A stretch of DNA of 40,770 bases from Alphaproteobacteria bacterium (GTDB taxonomy: Bacteria > Pseudomonadota > Alphaproteobacteria > UBA11136). Below the pieces are notes generated by a model. It worked only from the letters and a program-made list of their open reading frames with translations. It did not search any database and was not told the DNA's origin. The first letter of the stretch is position 1. Every line of letters starts with the position of its first letter. This document shows positions 1 through 8,600 of the stretch, one piece after another. The stretch spans positions 1 to 40,770 of the forward strand of contig JADHSZ010000021.1 in the NCBI GenBank assembly GCA_016776635.1, in the 5' to 3' direction. The translations under genes and the position numbers were made by a program.

Positions 1-1
1 C

Positions 2-103
2 GGCGACCACCGGCTGTCGAATCTGGAAAGCCTGTCGCGCGTTTTCCTGACAGTGGCGGAGCTTCTTAACCCGCCGCCGCAGGAAGTGGCCGCCAACGAT
101 TAA
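2..103 (+). CDS. Alpha/beta hydrolase, C-terminal end only
   Basis: An open frame enters from the left edge and stops with TAA at 101-103, giving 33 residues that begin GDHRLSNLES. The GDHRLS motif is the usual setting of the catalytic histidine near the C-terminus of ABHD10-like serine hydrolases, where it is followed by one amphipathic helix and the end of the protein, as seen here. The nucleophile and acid residues lie outside the window, so the substrate cannot be judged. It converges with the SDR gene, whose stop lies 12 nt away. Confidence 0.6.
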   Translation, partial: GDHRLSNLESLSRVFLTVAELLNPPPQEVAAND

Positions 104-115
104 GATGGACCCGGG

Positions 116-1030
116 CTAACCGCCGTCGCGGAAGATAGCGTTCAGCCCGCTGCGGTAATCGGGAAATTCCAGGGTTACGCCGAGCTCTTTCTTGATGCGT
201 TCATTGCGCACCCGTTTGTTGTCGGCGTAGAAGCTGCGCGCCATTTCGGAAAGCTCCGCCTCTTCGAAGGGAACCGGCGGTGGCGGTTCCACACCCAAAA
301 GAGAACAGGCAAAATCCGTTACATCCTGGGGCGGGGCGGGTTCATCGTCGCAGACGTTATAGACGGCGCCCAGAGAGTCATCATCGAGGCGGGGCCGGTC
401 CATGGAAGCCCGCAACACGCGCACCAGATCGGCCCTATGAATGCGCGAGAACAGCTGGCCCGGCTTGATCACCTTTTTCGCCCGCCCCGAGCGTACCGTA
501 TCCAGGGCCGAGCGTCCGGGTCCGTAAATACCGGCAAGACGGAAAATATGGACGGGAAGGCGTGAGTCTTTCCCTAAGGCGCGCCAGCCGTCCTCGGCGG
601 CGGCGCGGCGGCGTCCCCTCTCGCCGCTGGGGTTGAGAGGACTTTCCTCATCCACCCAGCCGCCCCCGCAATCGCCGTAGACGCCGGTGGTAGAGAGATA
701 ACCCACCCAGTACAGCCCGGCCATGGCGGCCAGTTCCTGTCCATGCACCCCGAGCACGGGGTCGCCGTCCTCGTCCGGCGGCACAGAGCTGAGGATATGG
801 GTAACGCCCGCGAACACATCCCCGGCGAGGGGCCGCTGGCGGTTGAACTCATGGACCGTCACGCCTTCCAGCACATTCTGGTCTTCGATTTCCGCCCTAT
901 CACGGCAGGTGCCCACCACCTCCCAGCCCGCCGGTTTCACATCTTCGGCCAGGTCACCCGCGAGTGCGCGCGCGGTGGCGCCGAATCCGAAACAGAGCAG
1001 CTTTGGGGGTTTCCCAGCACGCCCCGTCAT
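116..1030 (-). CDS. YeeZ-like NAD(P)-dependent SDR / epimerase-family protein
   Basis: A 304-residue extended/atypical short-chain dehydrogenase. The N-terminus carries a dinucleotide-binding loop (LLCFGFGATARAL, about residues 11-23), followed by LSSVPP near 80 and LSTTGVYGD near 112-120. The last is the SDR active-site strand with its Ser/Thr and Tyr; the Lys expected four residues after the Tyr is not obvious, as in many atypical members such as YeeZ. IFRLAGIYGPGRS (about 162-174) is the family substrate-side motif. The start is the ATG at 1030; no clear Shine-Dalgarno is visible, so a few residues either way are possible. It is divergent from the TPR gene. The substrate is unknown. Confidence 0.82.
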   Translation of the reverse strand: MTGRAGKPPKLLCFGFGATARALAGDLAEDVKPAGWEVVGTCRDRAEIEDQNVLEGVTVHEFNRQRPLAGDVFAGVTHILSSVPPDEDGDPVLGVHGQELAAMAGLYWVGYLSTTGVYGDCGGGWVDEESPLNPSGERGRRRAAAEDGWRALGKDSRLPVHIFRLAGIYGPGRSALDTVRSGRAKKVIKPGQLFSRIHRADLVRVLRASMDRPRLDDDSLGAVYNVCDDEPAPPQDVTDFACSLLGVEPPPPVPFEEAELSEMARSFYADNKRVRNERIKKELGVTLEFPDYRSGLNAIFRDGG

Positions 1031-1138
1031 AACCGGGGCCGGGCATAATCCCGGGCATAATTCATGAAAAGCCTTTTTCTTTTTCCCGTGAGAGGGGCAA
1101 TAATTCTATCTTCTCATACCTTGCACCGGAATACTTCC

Positions 1139-1951
1139 ATGTGGCGTCGCAAATCCTTCATCTTTTTCCTTCTGTTTTCCTTTGTGGCGCATGCCGGGGA
1201 AACACCCGCGCCGCCCACACAGCCCACAGAGGGCATGACGGCGGAAGACGAGGCGGAACTCCAACGCTACAGCAAATGCGCCGGCCTGGCCCGCAAGAAC
1301 CCAAGGGCATCCTTCGACCATGCCATGGCCTGGGTGGAGGAGGACAAGAAAAGCCTGACCGCCCGCCACTGTCTGGCCATCAGCCTGATCGCCATCCAGG
1401 ACTATTTCGCCGCCGGGGAACAGCTCGAACGCATCATCGCCGACATGGAACTCACCGGGCGCGGCCTGCCCCCCGACGTGGCCCTCGATCTCTACCGCCA
1501 GACCGGCCAGGCATGGATGCTGGCGGCCGAGAACGAGCGCGCCGTGAAACTGTTCACCGCGGCGCTGGCCATTGCCCCCGACCATGTTGAGTCGCTGATT
1601 GACCGCGCCATCGTCAAGGCCGAGGCCCTGCGTTACTGGGAGGCGCTGGAAGACCTCGACCGCGCCCTCAAGCTCGCCCCCGACAGGATCGAGGCCTATA
1701 TCCTGCGGGCCAACGCCTATCGCAGGCTCAACAGCACCGAACTGGCGGCAAAAGACGTGGTCACGGCCCTGGAGATGAGTCCCGATAACCCCGACGCCCT
1801 GTTCGAGCGGGCCATGATCCGTTATGCCGAAAACGATATATCCGGCGCCCGGGCCGATTGGCGGCGCATCATGGAGATCGTTCCCGACACCCCCCTGGCC
1901 TATTCGGCGCAAACCAATCTGGACCGCATGGACGCGGCTCCAGAGCAATAG
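1139..1951 (+). CDS. Exported tetratricopeptide-repeat protein
   Basis: A 270-residue protein. I chose the ATG at 1139 over the upstream in-frame ATG at 1064 because it gives a clean signal peptide: MWRRK, then a hydrophobic stretch FIFFLLFSFV, then AHA-G. The mature part starts with a Pro/Thr-rich spacer and continues into at least three TPR units. The best is about residues 135-235, with repeats of the type A..L.P...E...RA (for example ALAIAPDHVESLIDRAIV, then ALKLAPDRIEAYILRANA, then ALEMSPDNPDALFERAMI). TPRs are protein-protein interaction scaffolds; the partner is not evident. It is probably periplasmic or anchored in the periplasm. It is followed 3 nt later by the convergent GST gene. 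Confidence 0.8.
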   Translation: MWRRKSFIFFLLFSFVAHAGETPAPPTQPTEGMTAEDEAELQRYSKCAGLARKNPRASFDHAMAWVEEDKKSLTARHCLAISLIAIQDYFAAGEQLERIIADMELTGRGLPPDVALDLYRQTGQAWMLAAENERAVKLFTAALAIAPDHVESLIDRAIVKAEALRYWEALEDLDRALKLAPDRIEAYILRANAYRRLNSTELAAKDVVTALEMSPDNPDALFERAMIRYAENDISGARADWRRIMEIVPDTPLAYSAQTNLDRMDAAPEQ

Positions 1952-1954
1952 GCT

Positions 1955-2623
1955 CTAAAAATCGAGATTGGCGTAATGTTTGGGCGGCGCGAAACCGGGG
2001 ATATGGTCCCCCAATAGGCCTCGGAAACTGGGCCGCGACTTGACACGGGCATACCAGTCCTTGGCGCCTTCATGTTCGTGCCACGGCACGTCGCCGAGAT
2101 AGTCCAGCGCCGATAGATGCCCGGCGGCGGCGATATCGGCGAGGGAAAAGTCATCCCCCGCCAGCCAGTTCCTCTGGTCGGTGAGATAGGCGATATAGTC
2201 GAGATGGGTATGGATGTTGGTGGTTCCGGCGCGGATCGCCTGGGAATTTGGCTCCCCCATGCCTAAGAACCGTTTCACCACCTTTTCGTAGAGCAGGATT
2301 GACGAGACTTCCTTGCTGAACTTGTCGTCGAACCAGGCGGTGATACGCCGGGTTTCCGCCCGGGCGTGAGAATCCTTGCCGATCAGCACCGGCTCGGGGT
2401 GGGTTTCCTCGATATATTCACAGATAGCGGCGCTGTCGCAGAGGACGACGCCGTTCTCCTCCACCATGACCGGCACCTTGCCCGCCGGATTGATGGCGAG
2501 AAATTCATCACGGCGTTCCCACACCTTCTCGAGGCGCAGTTCCGCCTCCAGCCCCTTCTCGTCCAGCATGACGCGGACCTTGCGCGAAAAGGGCGACAGC
2601 CAGAGATGGTAAAGCGCTCGCAT
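1955..2623 (-). CDS. Glutathione S-transferase family protein
   Basis: A 222-residue two-domain GST. The thioredoxin-like N-terminal domain (about 1-78) has the SPFSRKVRVML segment, whose Ser is the likely glutathione-activating residue, then NPAGKVPVM with the conserved cis-Pro and DSAAICEYIEE, the gamma-Glu binding loop. The all-alpha C-terminal domain (about 90-205) has LAGDDFSLADIAAAG, the N-capping-box motif of the GST fold. Length and order fit the bacterial beta-like/FzlA-like class, and SPFSRKVR is also typical of FzlA-type proteins. FzlA is an FtsZ-binding GST-like cell-division protein in alphaproteobacteria, so this one may be structural rather than catalytic. It starts at the ATG at 2623 and is divergent from uppP. 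Confidence 0.85.
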   Translation of the reverse strand: MRALYHLWLSPFSRKVRVMLDEKGLEAELRLEKVWERRDEFLAINPAGKVPVMVEENGVVLCDSAAICEYIEETHPEPVLIGKDSHARAETRRITAWFDDKFSKEVSSILLYEKVVKRFLGMGEPNSQAIRAGTTNIHTHLDYIAYLTDQRNWLAGDDFSLADIAAAGHLSALDYLGDVPWHEHEGAKDWYARVKSRPSFRGLLGDHIPGFAPPKHYANLDF

Positions 2624-2761
2624 GACGGCAATCTAACCCATGGACCCAGCGCCGAACAGAGACAAAAGCGGGGTGATTTTCTTCCCTGCCTCGGTTGCGC
2701 GCCATATGGCCTAAAGAGATATCAGTGCTATAAGGTAACCCAACAAAATAGGGGGTTTTGC

Positions 2762-3559
2762 TTGCTTCTTTTTCATCTTGCCATCCTGGCCTTGGTCCAG
2801 GGGATCACCGAATTCCTGCCCATCAGCTCTTCAGCCCATCTGATTCTGGTGCCGGTCTTCGCCGACTGGCCAGATCAGGGGCTGATTATCGATATCGCCC
2901 TGCATGTGGGCACCCTGTTGGCGGTGATGGTGTATTTCTGGCGCGATGTCCTGCATCTGCTCAGGGGCCTGTTGAATCTGCTGACGGGGCGCGGCGGCCC
3001 CAATGCCAGCCTCGTCATCAATCTGGTAATCGCCACCCTGCCGGTGGTGGCCGCGGGGCTTCTGGTTCATCGCTACGCCGGAAACATCCTGCGCAGTCCG
3101 GAGATCATCGCCTGGACGACGCTGGTCTTCGGCATCCTGCTTTATTTCAGCGACCATTTTTCCCTGACCGTGAAACGCATCGAGCATATGGCCTTCGGCA
3201 ATGCCCTCATCATCGGCATGGCCCAGATCCTGTCCCTGGTTCCGGGCACCAGCCGCGCCGGTATCACCATGACGGCGGCCCGCATGCTGGGGTATGAGCG
3301 GCCCGAAGCGGCGCGGTTTTCCCTGTTGTTGTCCATCCCCACCATCCTCGGCGCCGGTGTCCTGGCCTTCAAGGACCTGATGGAGGGGGGCAATATCCAG
3401 CTTGAATCCGACGCCTATCTTGCCGGCGGGCTGAGCTTCGCCGCCGCCCTGGTCAGCATCACCTGCATGATGGCCTGGCTCAGGCGCGCCACCTTCACCC
3501 CCTTCGTGGTGTATCGGGTGGCGCTGGGTATTTTCCTGCTGTTCTGGGTCTACAGCTGA
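2762..3559 (+). CDS. uppP: Undecaprenyl-diphosphatase (BacA/UppP family)
   Basis: An integral membrane phosphatase that dephosphorylates undecaprenyl pyrophosphate to recycle the lipid carrier of peptidoglycan and O-antigen synthesis. Signature motifs are ALVQGITEFLPISSSAHL near the N-terminus (the E..E/SSS motif) and LVPGTSRAGITMTAARMLG near residue 160, whose Ser and Arg are catalytic in the family. Seven or eight hydrophobic segments are visible. The frame stays open much further upstream, but family alignment starts at the TTG at 2762. A GGGGG run lies 6 nt ahead of it, and this start gives 265 residues, the normal size. The non-ATG start may lower expression. It is divergent from the GST gene. 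Confidence 0.93.
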   Translation: MLLFHLAILALVQGITEFLPISSSAHLILVPVFADWPDQGLIIDIALHVGTLLAVMVYFWRDVLHLLRGLLNLLTGRGGPNASLVINLVIATLPVVAAGLLVHRYAGNILRSPEIIAWTTLVFGILLYFSDHFSLTVKRIEHMAFGNALIIGMAQILSLVPGTSRAGITMTAARMLGYERPEAARFSLLLSIPTILGAGVLAFKDLMEGGNIQLESDAYLAGGLSFAAALVSITCMMAWLRRATFTPFVVYRVALGIFLLFWVYS

Positions 3560-3584
3560 GCCTCGCCCGGTTTTCGGGCAAGGC
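3560..3584. terminator. Hairpin between the convergent uppP and NDUFA9-like genes
   Basis: The left arm 3560-3569 (GCCTCGCCCG) pairs with 3575-3584 (CGGGCAAGGC) with one mismatch and a 5-nt loop. It fills the 33-nt gap between two convergent stop codons, so it probably serves both strands. There is no U-tract, so termination is inferred from position. Confidence 0.45.
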
Positions 3585-3592
3585 AGAGAAGC

Positions 3593-4645
3593 CTAGCTCT
3601 GCCGCGCCTGTCTGGCGGCGCTACCGCAACGGAAGCGGGCAAGATAGCTGGGCAGGATAACCTCCATGGATACGGGCGTAATGCCGAGCGCGGAGAAGGT
3701 CTGCGCCCTGCGGCCGACAACGTTATCGCGGCGCAACAGCCTCACCTGATCCAAAGTCAGAAGCGGTTTCGGCAACAACCCCAGAAACACGGCCATGGCC
3801 GAAGCCATCCAGAACGGCAGCGGGACCAGGAAACGCCAGCGCCCGGTCTGGGCCAGCAGGAGTTCCATCAGTTCCTTGAAGCTGCGCACATCCGGCCCGC
3901 CCAGCTCGAACGTCTTGCCGCGGCATTGCGGGGAGTCCAGGCATTCACAAATGGCCTGGGCCACGTCACCCACGTAAACCGGCTGGAACCGGGGGCCGCC
4001 ATCGCCGTAGATATTAAGGCGCGGCAGGATGCCGCCTGTGCCGGGGGAAGGAAATTCCAGCCGGGGCAATGAACAGCCGATAACGGGGAGCGCGGCGCTC
4101 ATCCACAGGAGAGAGGCGAAAAGATTGAAAAAGCCGTCCTCGGGACCGAAGACGAGGCTGGGACGAATTATGGAGGCATCGGGAAAGGCGGCACGCACGG
4201 CGGCCTCGCCTTTTGCCTTGGTGCGGGCGTAAGCCGCGCGCGATGTTTTCTCGGCGCCGATGGCGGAAATCTGTACCAGATTTTTCACGCCGGCGTCGGC
4301 GGCGGCCTTGGCCACATTCGCCGCACCCTGGTGATGGATGGCCTCGAAGGTGTTTTTACGCCTGCCGAAACCGGATTCATAGAGAATGCCCACCAGATTG
4401 ACCACCGCGTCGGAGCCTTCCAGCGCCGCCGCCACCGCCCCGGCGTAGCGGATATCCACGGCCACGGGGGCCACCTGGCCCACATCGCCATAGGTGGTGA
4501 GGAACTGGGCGGCACAGGGATCGCGCACGGCCACCCGCACCACATCGCCGCGTGCGGCCAGACGCTGCACCAGGTGGCGGCCGATAAAGCCGCTGCCGCC
4601 AAATACCGTAACCTGGCGGGGGCGGTTTCCGTAGCGGGCTGTCAT
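3593..4645 (-). CDS. Complex I NDUFA9-subunit-family NAD(P)-binding protein
   Basis: A 350-residue atypical SDR matching the NDUFA9-like family that is widespread in alphaproteobacteria and related to the mitochondrial complex I accessory subunit. It has the glycine-rich VTVFGGSGFIGRHLV loop (about 13-27), NLVGILYE near 83-90, and the substrate-region motif ASIIRPSLVFGPEDGFFN near 157-174. A hydrophobic stretch, WMASAMAVFLGLLPKP, lies near residue 280. The canonical YxxxK is replaced by YARTKAKGE. The bacterial members are often annotated as NADH dehydrogenase-associated, but a structural role in bacterial complex I is inference. The gene has its own AGGAGGTT-like site (minus strand) just before the ATG and stands alone. 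Confidence 0.85.
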   Translation of the reverse strand: MTARYGNRPRQVTVFGGSGFIGRHLVQRLAARGDVVRVAVRDPCAAQFLTTYGDVGQVAPVAVDIRYAGAVAAALEGSDAVVNLVGILYESGFGRRKNTFEAIHHQGAANVAKAAADAGVKNLVQISAIGAEKTSRAAYARTKAKGEAAVRAAFPDASIIRPSLVFGPEDGFFNLFASLLWMSAALPVIGCSLPRLEFPSPGTGGILPRLNIYGDGGPRFQPVYVGDVAQAICECLDSPQCRGKTFELGGPDVRSFKELMELLLAQTGRWRFLVPLPFWMASAMAVFLGLLPKPLLTLDQVRLLRRDNVVGRRAQTFSALGITPVSMEVILPSYLARFRCGSAARQARQS

Positions 4646-4817
4646 GGGAGAACCTCCTTGCTGTAACGGTCCCTATGCTTGCAGGGGTTGCACCCTAAAT
4701 TCAAGCGGCTTGTTTGGTAAACACGGCCCTCTATACTGGACCTGCACGGGGCCGGGAACGGCGGTTTTTGCATGTCTTGCCCTGAAATGTCGCCTGCAAT
4801 GCCATCCCAGATGTTGA

Positions 4818-4846
4818 TTGACTTTACGGCGTTGCGGCGATATCGA
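4818..4846 (+). promoter_or_regulatory. Candidate sigma-70 promoter of tRNA-Leu
   Basis: TTGACT (4818-4823) and TATCGA (4841-4846) are separated by 17 nt and end 17 nt before the tRNA 5' end. The -35 is good and the -10 weak. Confidence 0.35.
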
Positions 4847-4863
4847 CGGAAACCGCTTGAGCT

Positions 4864-4950
<87 letters not shown>

Positions 4951-5037
4951 TTTCTCCCCCTGGTTTTCGGCCTTTCCATACGCGCCGGCCGGAACCGGGT
5001 AACGAGTTGAAAGCAAGCAGAAAGCGAGGCGAGGCCC

Positions 5038-5703
5038 ATGGCCGAGAACACCTCTAAATCGAAATTCAAACAGCCGGGGCTCAATTCCCTTGAACTGCAT
5101 CGCGGCGACCTGCCCGCGGGGGTGGATTTCGGCGATTGCGTCGCCATAGACACCGAGACCATGGGGCTCGACCCTCACCGCGACCGCCTGTGCCTGGTCC
5201 AGCTCTCCGACAAGGACGGCAACTGCCATATGGTGAATTTCCCCTCCGGCGGCGGGCCTTCCTACGACGCGCCCAATCTCAAGGCGCTGATGGATGACCC
5301 GAAGGTCACCAAGCTGTTCCATTTCGCCCGTTTCGACGTGGCCGTTCTCAGCCATTACATCGGCGCTTCCTGTACCCCGTTGTACTGCACCAAGATTGCC
5401 TCGAAGCTGGTGCGCACCTTCACCGACCGCCACGGGCTGAAGAACCTGTGTTCGGAGCTTCTCGACATTGATCTCTCGAAACAGCATCAAAGCTCCGACT
5501 GGGGAGCGGACGACCTGACGCCCGAACAGATGCAATACGCCGCCGGAGACGTTATTTATCTGCACCGCCTGCGCGAAAAGCTGGACGTAATGCTGGCCCG
5601 CGAAGGCCGCACCCATTTTGCCGAGGCCTGTTTCGAGTTCCTTCCCACCCGCGCCGCTCTCGACCTTGCGGGATGGGACGAGGAAGATATTTTTTCGCAC
5701 TGA
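5038..5703 (+). CDS. RNase D-like 3'-5' exonuclease (DEDDy), short form
   Basis: A 221-residue ribonuclease D family enzyme, expected to trim tRNA or other RNA 3' ends. The DEDD residues are visible: D38 and E40 in AIDTETMGLD, the Asp of LFHFARFDVAVL (about 98-108), and the final motif QMQYAAGDVIYLHRLR with Tyr and Asp about 4-5 residues apart (the DEDDy subclass). The length corresponds to the exonuclease domain alone. The HRDC domains of E. coli RNase D (375 aa) are absent, as is common in alphaproteobacteria. The ATG at 5038 follows a purine-rich AAAGCGAGGCGAGG. It sits 87 nt downstream of tRNA-Leu, so co-transcription with a potential substrate is possible. Confidence 0.9.
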   Translation: MAENTSKSKFKQPGLNSLELHRGDLPAGVDFGDCVAIDTETMGLDPHRDRLCLVQLSDKDGNCHMVNFPSGGGPSYDAPNLKALMDDPKVTKLFHFARFDVAVLSHYIGASCTPLYCTKIASKLVRTFTDRHGLKNLCSELLDIDLSKQHQSSDWGADDLTPEQMQYAAGDVIYLHRLREKLDVMLAREGRTHFAEACFEFLPTRAALDLAGWDEEDIFSH

Positions 5704-5715
5704 ATACGCCGTAAG

Positions 5716-5740
5716 TTGCTGTAAACTATTGCTGTAAACT
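5716..5740 (+). repeat. Two 12-bp direct repeats immediately before kdsD
   Basis: TTGCTGTAAACT occurs at 5716-5727 and again at 5729-5740, separated by one A and ending directly before the GTG start. This could be a binding site for a dimeric regulator or a small tandem duplication that continues into the repetitive 5' part of kdsD. Confidence 0.6.
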
Positions 5741-6865
5741 GTGGCGAAGAACCAAGCTCATTTTAACGATTCCTCTCGCGCCACAGAGACCCGAAGAGAA
5801 ACCTTGTCAGAGACCTTGAGAGAGGCCCCGGGAAAAACCCCGGGAAAAACCCAGGTAGAAACCGTGGGAGAGACCGTGGGCAAGACCTTGAAAGACGACG
5901 CGCCGGAACCGGGCGAAAGCGACCTTGAGGCCGCATGCCGCGTGCTTGAGACCGAGGCCCGCGCCATTGATGCCCTGTCCGCGACCCTGGACGGCCGCTT
6001 TGTGGATGTGCTCGATGTTTTCACCAAATGCAGTGGGCGCATCATCGTCACCGGCATGGGTAAAAGCGGCCATGTGGCGCACAAGGTCGCCGCCACCATG
6101 GCATCCACCGGCACGCCTGCACAGTTCGTCCATCCCGGAGAGGCCAGCCACGGCGATCTCGGCATGATTACCAGAGATGACGCGGTGCTGGCCCTGTCCA
6201 ATTCCGGGGAGACGGCGGAACTCAATGACATTGTCGCCTATACCCGGCGTTTTCGCATTCCGCTGGTGGTTATCACCTCGGGACGGGGCAGTTCACTGGC
6301 CGAGGCCGCCGATATCGCCCTGATCATGCCGGAATTCGAGGAAGCCTGTTCCATGGGGCTGGCCCCCACCACCTCCACCACCGTGATGCTGGCACTGGGG
6401 GATGCGCTGGCGGTGGCCCTGCTTAACCGCCAGGGGTTTTCCGCCGAAGAATTCCATGTCCTGCATCCCCAGGGGCGGCTGGGCGCCAAACTTATCCGGG
6501 TCGAAGACCTTATGCATCGCGGCGACGAGGTGCCTCTCGTGGAACCCGGAACCCCCATGTCGGAAGCGCTTCTGGCCATGACCAACAAGCGCTTCGGATG
6601 TATCGGTATCGTCGATAAGGGGGGCAAGCTGAGCGGAATCATTACCGATGGCGATCTGCGCCGCCATATGGGAGACGCCCTGTTGGCCCAGACCACCGAC
6701 CAGGTGATGACGGCCAATCCGAAAACCATCGGACCCCATGCCCTGGCGGCCGAAGCGCTCAACATCATGAACAGCGACCGCATAACCAGCCTGTTCGTGG
6801 TCGAGGACGGCCCGCCGGTGGGAATCATCCATGTCCATGATTGCCTGCGTGCGGGCATTGTATGA
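5741..6865 (+). CDS. kdsD: Arabinose-5-phosphate isomerase (KpsF/GutQ family)
   Basis: Converts D-ribulose-5-phosphate to D-arabinose-5-phosphate, the first step to Kdo for lipopolysaccharide. The N-terminal SIS sugar-isomerase domain (about 85-235) has IIVTGMGKSGHVAHKVAATM and the FVHPGEASHGDLGMI segment. Two CBS domains follow (about 250-374; DLMHRGDEVPLV and DQVMTANPKTI mark their starts). The frame begins with GTG at 5741 and gives 374 residues, about 50 more than usual. Residues 16-52 are a low-complexity run of ET, KT and VG units encoded by short tandem repeats. In-frame GTGs at 5864 and 5876 are alternative starts that would remove it, and no strong Shine-Dalgarno decides. The stop overlaps lptC by 4 nt. 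Confidence 0.93.
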   Translation: MAKNQAHFNDSSRATETRRETLSETLREAPGKTPGKTQVETVGETVGKTLKDDAPEPGESDLEAACRVLETEARAIDALSATLDGRFVDVLDVFTKCSGRIIVTGMGKSGHVAHKVAATMASTGTPAQFVHPGEASHGDLGMITRDDAVLALSNSGETAELNDIVAYTRRFRIPLVVITSGRGSSLAEAADIALIMPEFEEACSMGLAPTTSTTVMLALGDALAVALLNRQGFSAEEFHVLHPQGRLGAKLIRVEDLMHRGDEVPLVEPGTPMSEALLAMTNKRFGCIGIVDKGGKLSGIITDGDLRRHMGDALLAQTTDQVMTANPKTIGPHALAAEALNIMNSDRITSLFVVEDGPPVGIIHVHDCLRAGIV

Positions 6866-7668
6866 GGGAGTGCGTGGACGTGCCCAAGCCCCCTTTTCTC
6901 CCCATTCCCGAGGCCATTCGCCCCCCCGAGCGCTTTAACGCCTTAAGCGATGACGAGCATGGCGAATACGGCAACCATGGTGAACGCGGCGGCACGGCCA
7001 TAGTACAGGGAGCGCAGGGCCACGACACCTACCAGCCACCGCCGCCCTTTTCGTACCAGGCCTCCGAGACCCGCCGTTATTCCCGTTTCATCCGCATGAT
7101 GAAGCTGTTGTTGCCGGCGGGCGCCGCGGCCCTGCTTGGTCTTGTGGTCACATGGCCTCAAATTCAGTCGGTACCGGCCCGGTTCACCATGGGCTTCGCC
7201 AATATCAGCAGCAGCACCGGCGAAGAGCCGAGCATGATTAACGCCCGGTTTACGGGAGTCGATACCAAGGGCCGGCCCTATTCCCTGACCGCGGAAAACG
7301 CCTCCCAGGTGGGTGATTCCTCCGAGATTATCGCCCTTGAACGCCCCCAGGCCGACCTTACGCTGGCCAATGGCTCCTGGGCGGTGCTCTCGGCCCTGGA
7401 CGGCATTTACAGCGAAGACACGCAAATTCTGGGGCTGCGCAAATCGGTCAATCTGTTTCACGATTCGGGCTATGAATTTCATACCTCCAGCGCCGATATC
7501 GACCTTTCATCGGGCATTGCCACGGGAGGCACGCCGGTGGCCGGCCAGGGGCCTTTCGGCCAGATTTCCTCTCAGGGATTTATGATTCTCGACAGGGGAA
7601 GCAGGATCATCTTCACGGGAAAGACCAAGCTGGTGATTTTCGCGGCCGCCCTGGAAGGTTCCAAATGA
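6862..7668 (+). CDS. lptC: LPS export protein LptC
   Basis: The bitopic inner-membrane component of the Lpt bridge, passing lipopolysaccharide from LptB2FG to LptA. The ATG at 6862 overlaps the kdsD stop (ATGA). The 268-residue product has an unusual cytoplasmic N-terminus of about 78 residues rich in Pro, Gly, His and Asp (EHGEYGNHGERGG), then one membrane helix (MKLLLPAGAAALLGLVVTW) and a periplasmic beta-jellyroll with the family signatures FTGVDTKGRPYSLTAENA and SGYEFHTSSADIDLSSG. E. coli LptC is 191 residues, the difference being mainly the N-terminal tail. An upstream in-frame ATG at 6841 is less likely because of the overlap coupling. Confidence 0.9.
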   Translation: MRECVDVPKPPFLPIPEAIRPPERFNALSDDEHGEYGNHGERGGTAIVQGAQGHDTYQPPPPFSYQASETRRYSRFIRMMKLLLPAGAAALLGLVVTWPQIQSVPARFTMGFANISSSTGEEPSMINARFTGVDTKGRPYSLTAENASQVGDSSEIIALERPQADLTLANGSWAVLSALDGIYSEDTQILGLRKSVNLFHDSGYEFHTSSADIDLSSGIATGGTPVAGQGPFGQISSQGFMILDRGSRIIFTGKTKLVIFAAALEGSK

Positions 7669-8600
7669 CCCCGTTTCCTCATGCGCACGGGTCTCTACGG
7701 AAAGGACGGGCGCCCCGGGCGGGAAAGGCCTGCGGAGGTCTCTCCCTTGTTTTTACCGCTTTTGCCGTCTTTTTTGCTTTTTCTTCTTTTTCTTCCTTCC
7801 CTTTTGGTCCCGTGGCGGCTCAGTCCCTCGACGGCCTTACCGGCGATTCCGATGTGCCGTTGGAAATCCACGCCGAAGAGGGAATTGAATGGATCCAGGA
7901 AAAAAAGGTCTATGTGGCCCGTGGCAAGGCCCAGGCCATACGCGGCGACCTGCTCCTGGACGCCGATGTACTCACGGCCCATTACCGGCCCACCGAAGAG
8001 GGCGGCACCGATGTCTGGCGGCTCGACGCCGACGGCAATGTGAAGATCCGTAACCCTTCCTCCGTGACCTACGCCGACAGGGGGGTGTTCGACGTGCCCA
8101 AGGGCATCCTTGTGCTCACCGGCCGCAATCTCAAGCTGGAAACCGGGGGAAATACCGTCACCGCCCGCGACAGTCTGGAATACTGGCAGGCAAAAGATAT
8201 GGCCGTGGCCCGTGGCAATGCCCATGTGGTCAGCGAAGACAGACAGATGGACGCCGACATTCTCACCGCCTATTTCCACAAAGTCCCCGGCAAGGGAACG
8301 GAACTGCAGCGCATAGAGGCTTTTGGTAATGTGACAATCAACACGCCCACGGAAACGGCCACCAGCAAAAGGGGCGTTTACGATATGGTAACGGGTATTG
8401 TGTCAATATTCGGGTCGGTTAAGATTCTCCGCGACAATGATCAATTGACCGGAGAATACGGGGAAGTAAACTTAAATACTGGTATCAGCCGGCTTTTGAA
8501 CGCTCCGCCCAGTGGCGGCAGGAAAGGCCGTGTTCGTGCTGTGTTTTCCGCCAAGAAGGGGACTAAAATTGAACCCAAAGAGTCACAACCGTCACAATGA
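7665..8600 (+). CDS. lptA: LPS transport periplasmic protein LptA
   Basis: The periplasmic bridge protein that carries lipopolysaccharide across the periplasm. It starts at the ATG overlapping the lptC stop. The first 52 residues are a long, basic, Phe-rich signal peptide ([19 protein letters not shown], ending in VAAQ). The mature part has two OstA-like units: [20 protein letters not shown] with [18 protein letters not shown] (about 65-105), and [20 protein letters not shown] with [12 protein letters not shown] (about 170-210), followed by a C-terminal beta strand region. The 311 residues exceed E. coli LptA (185), as is common in alphaproteobacteria. It overlaps lptB by 4 nt. Confidence 0.93.
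   Translation: MTPFPHAHGSLRKGRAPRAGKACGGLSLVFTAFAVFFAFSSFSSFPFGPVAAQSLDGLTGDSDVPLEIHAEEGIEWIQEKKVYVARGKAQAIRGDLLLDADVLTAHYRPTEEGGTDVWRLDADGNVKIRNPSSVTYADRGVFDVPKGILVLTGRNLKLETGGNTVTARDSLEYWQAKDMAVARGNAHVVSEDRQMDADILTAYFHKVPGKGTELQRIEAFGNVTINTPTETATSKRGVYDMVTGIVSIFGSVKILRDNDQLTGEYGEVNLNTGISRLLNAPPSGGRKGRVRAVFSAKKGTKIEPKESQPSQ

Noticed and set aside
2366..2761. Extended N-terminus for uppP from the open frame upstream
   Set aside because: It runs antisense through the GST gene and has no family resemblance; the TTG at 2762 gives the normal UppP length.
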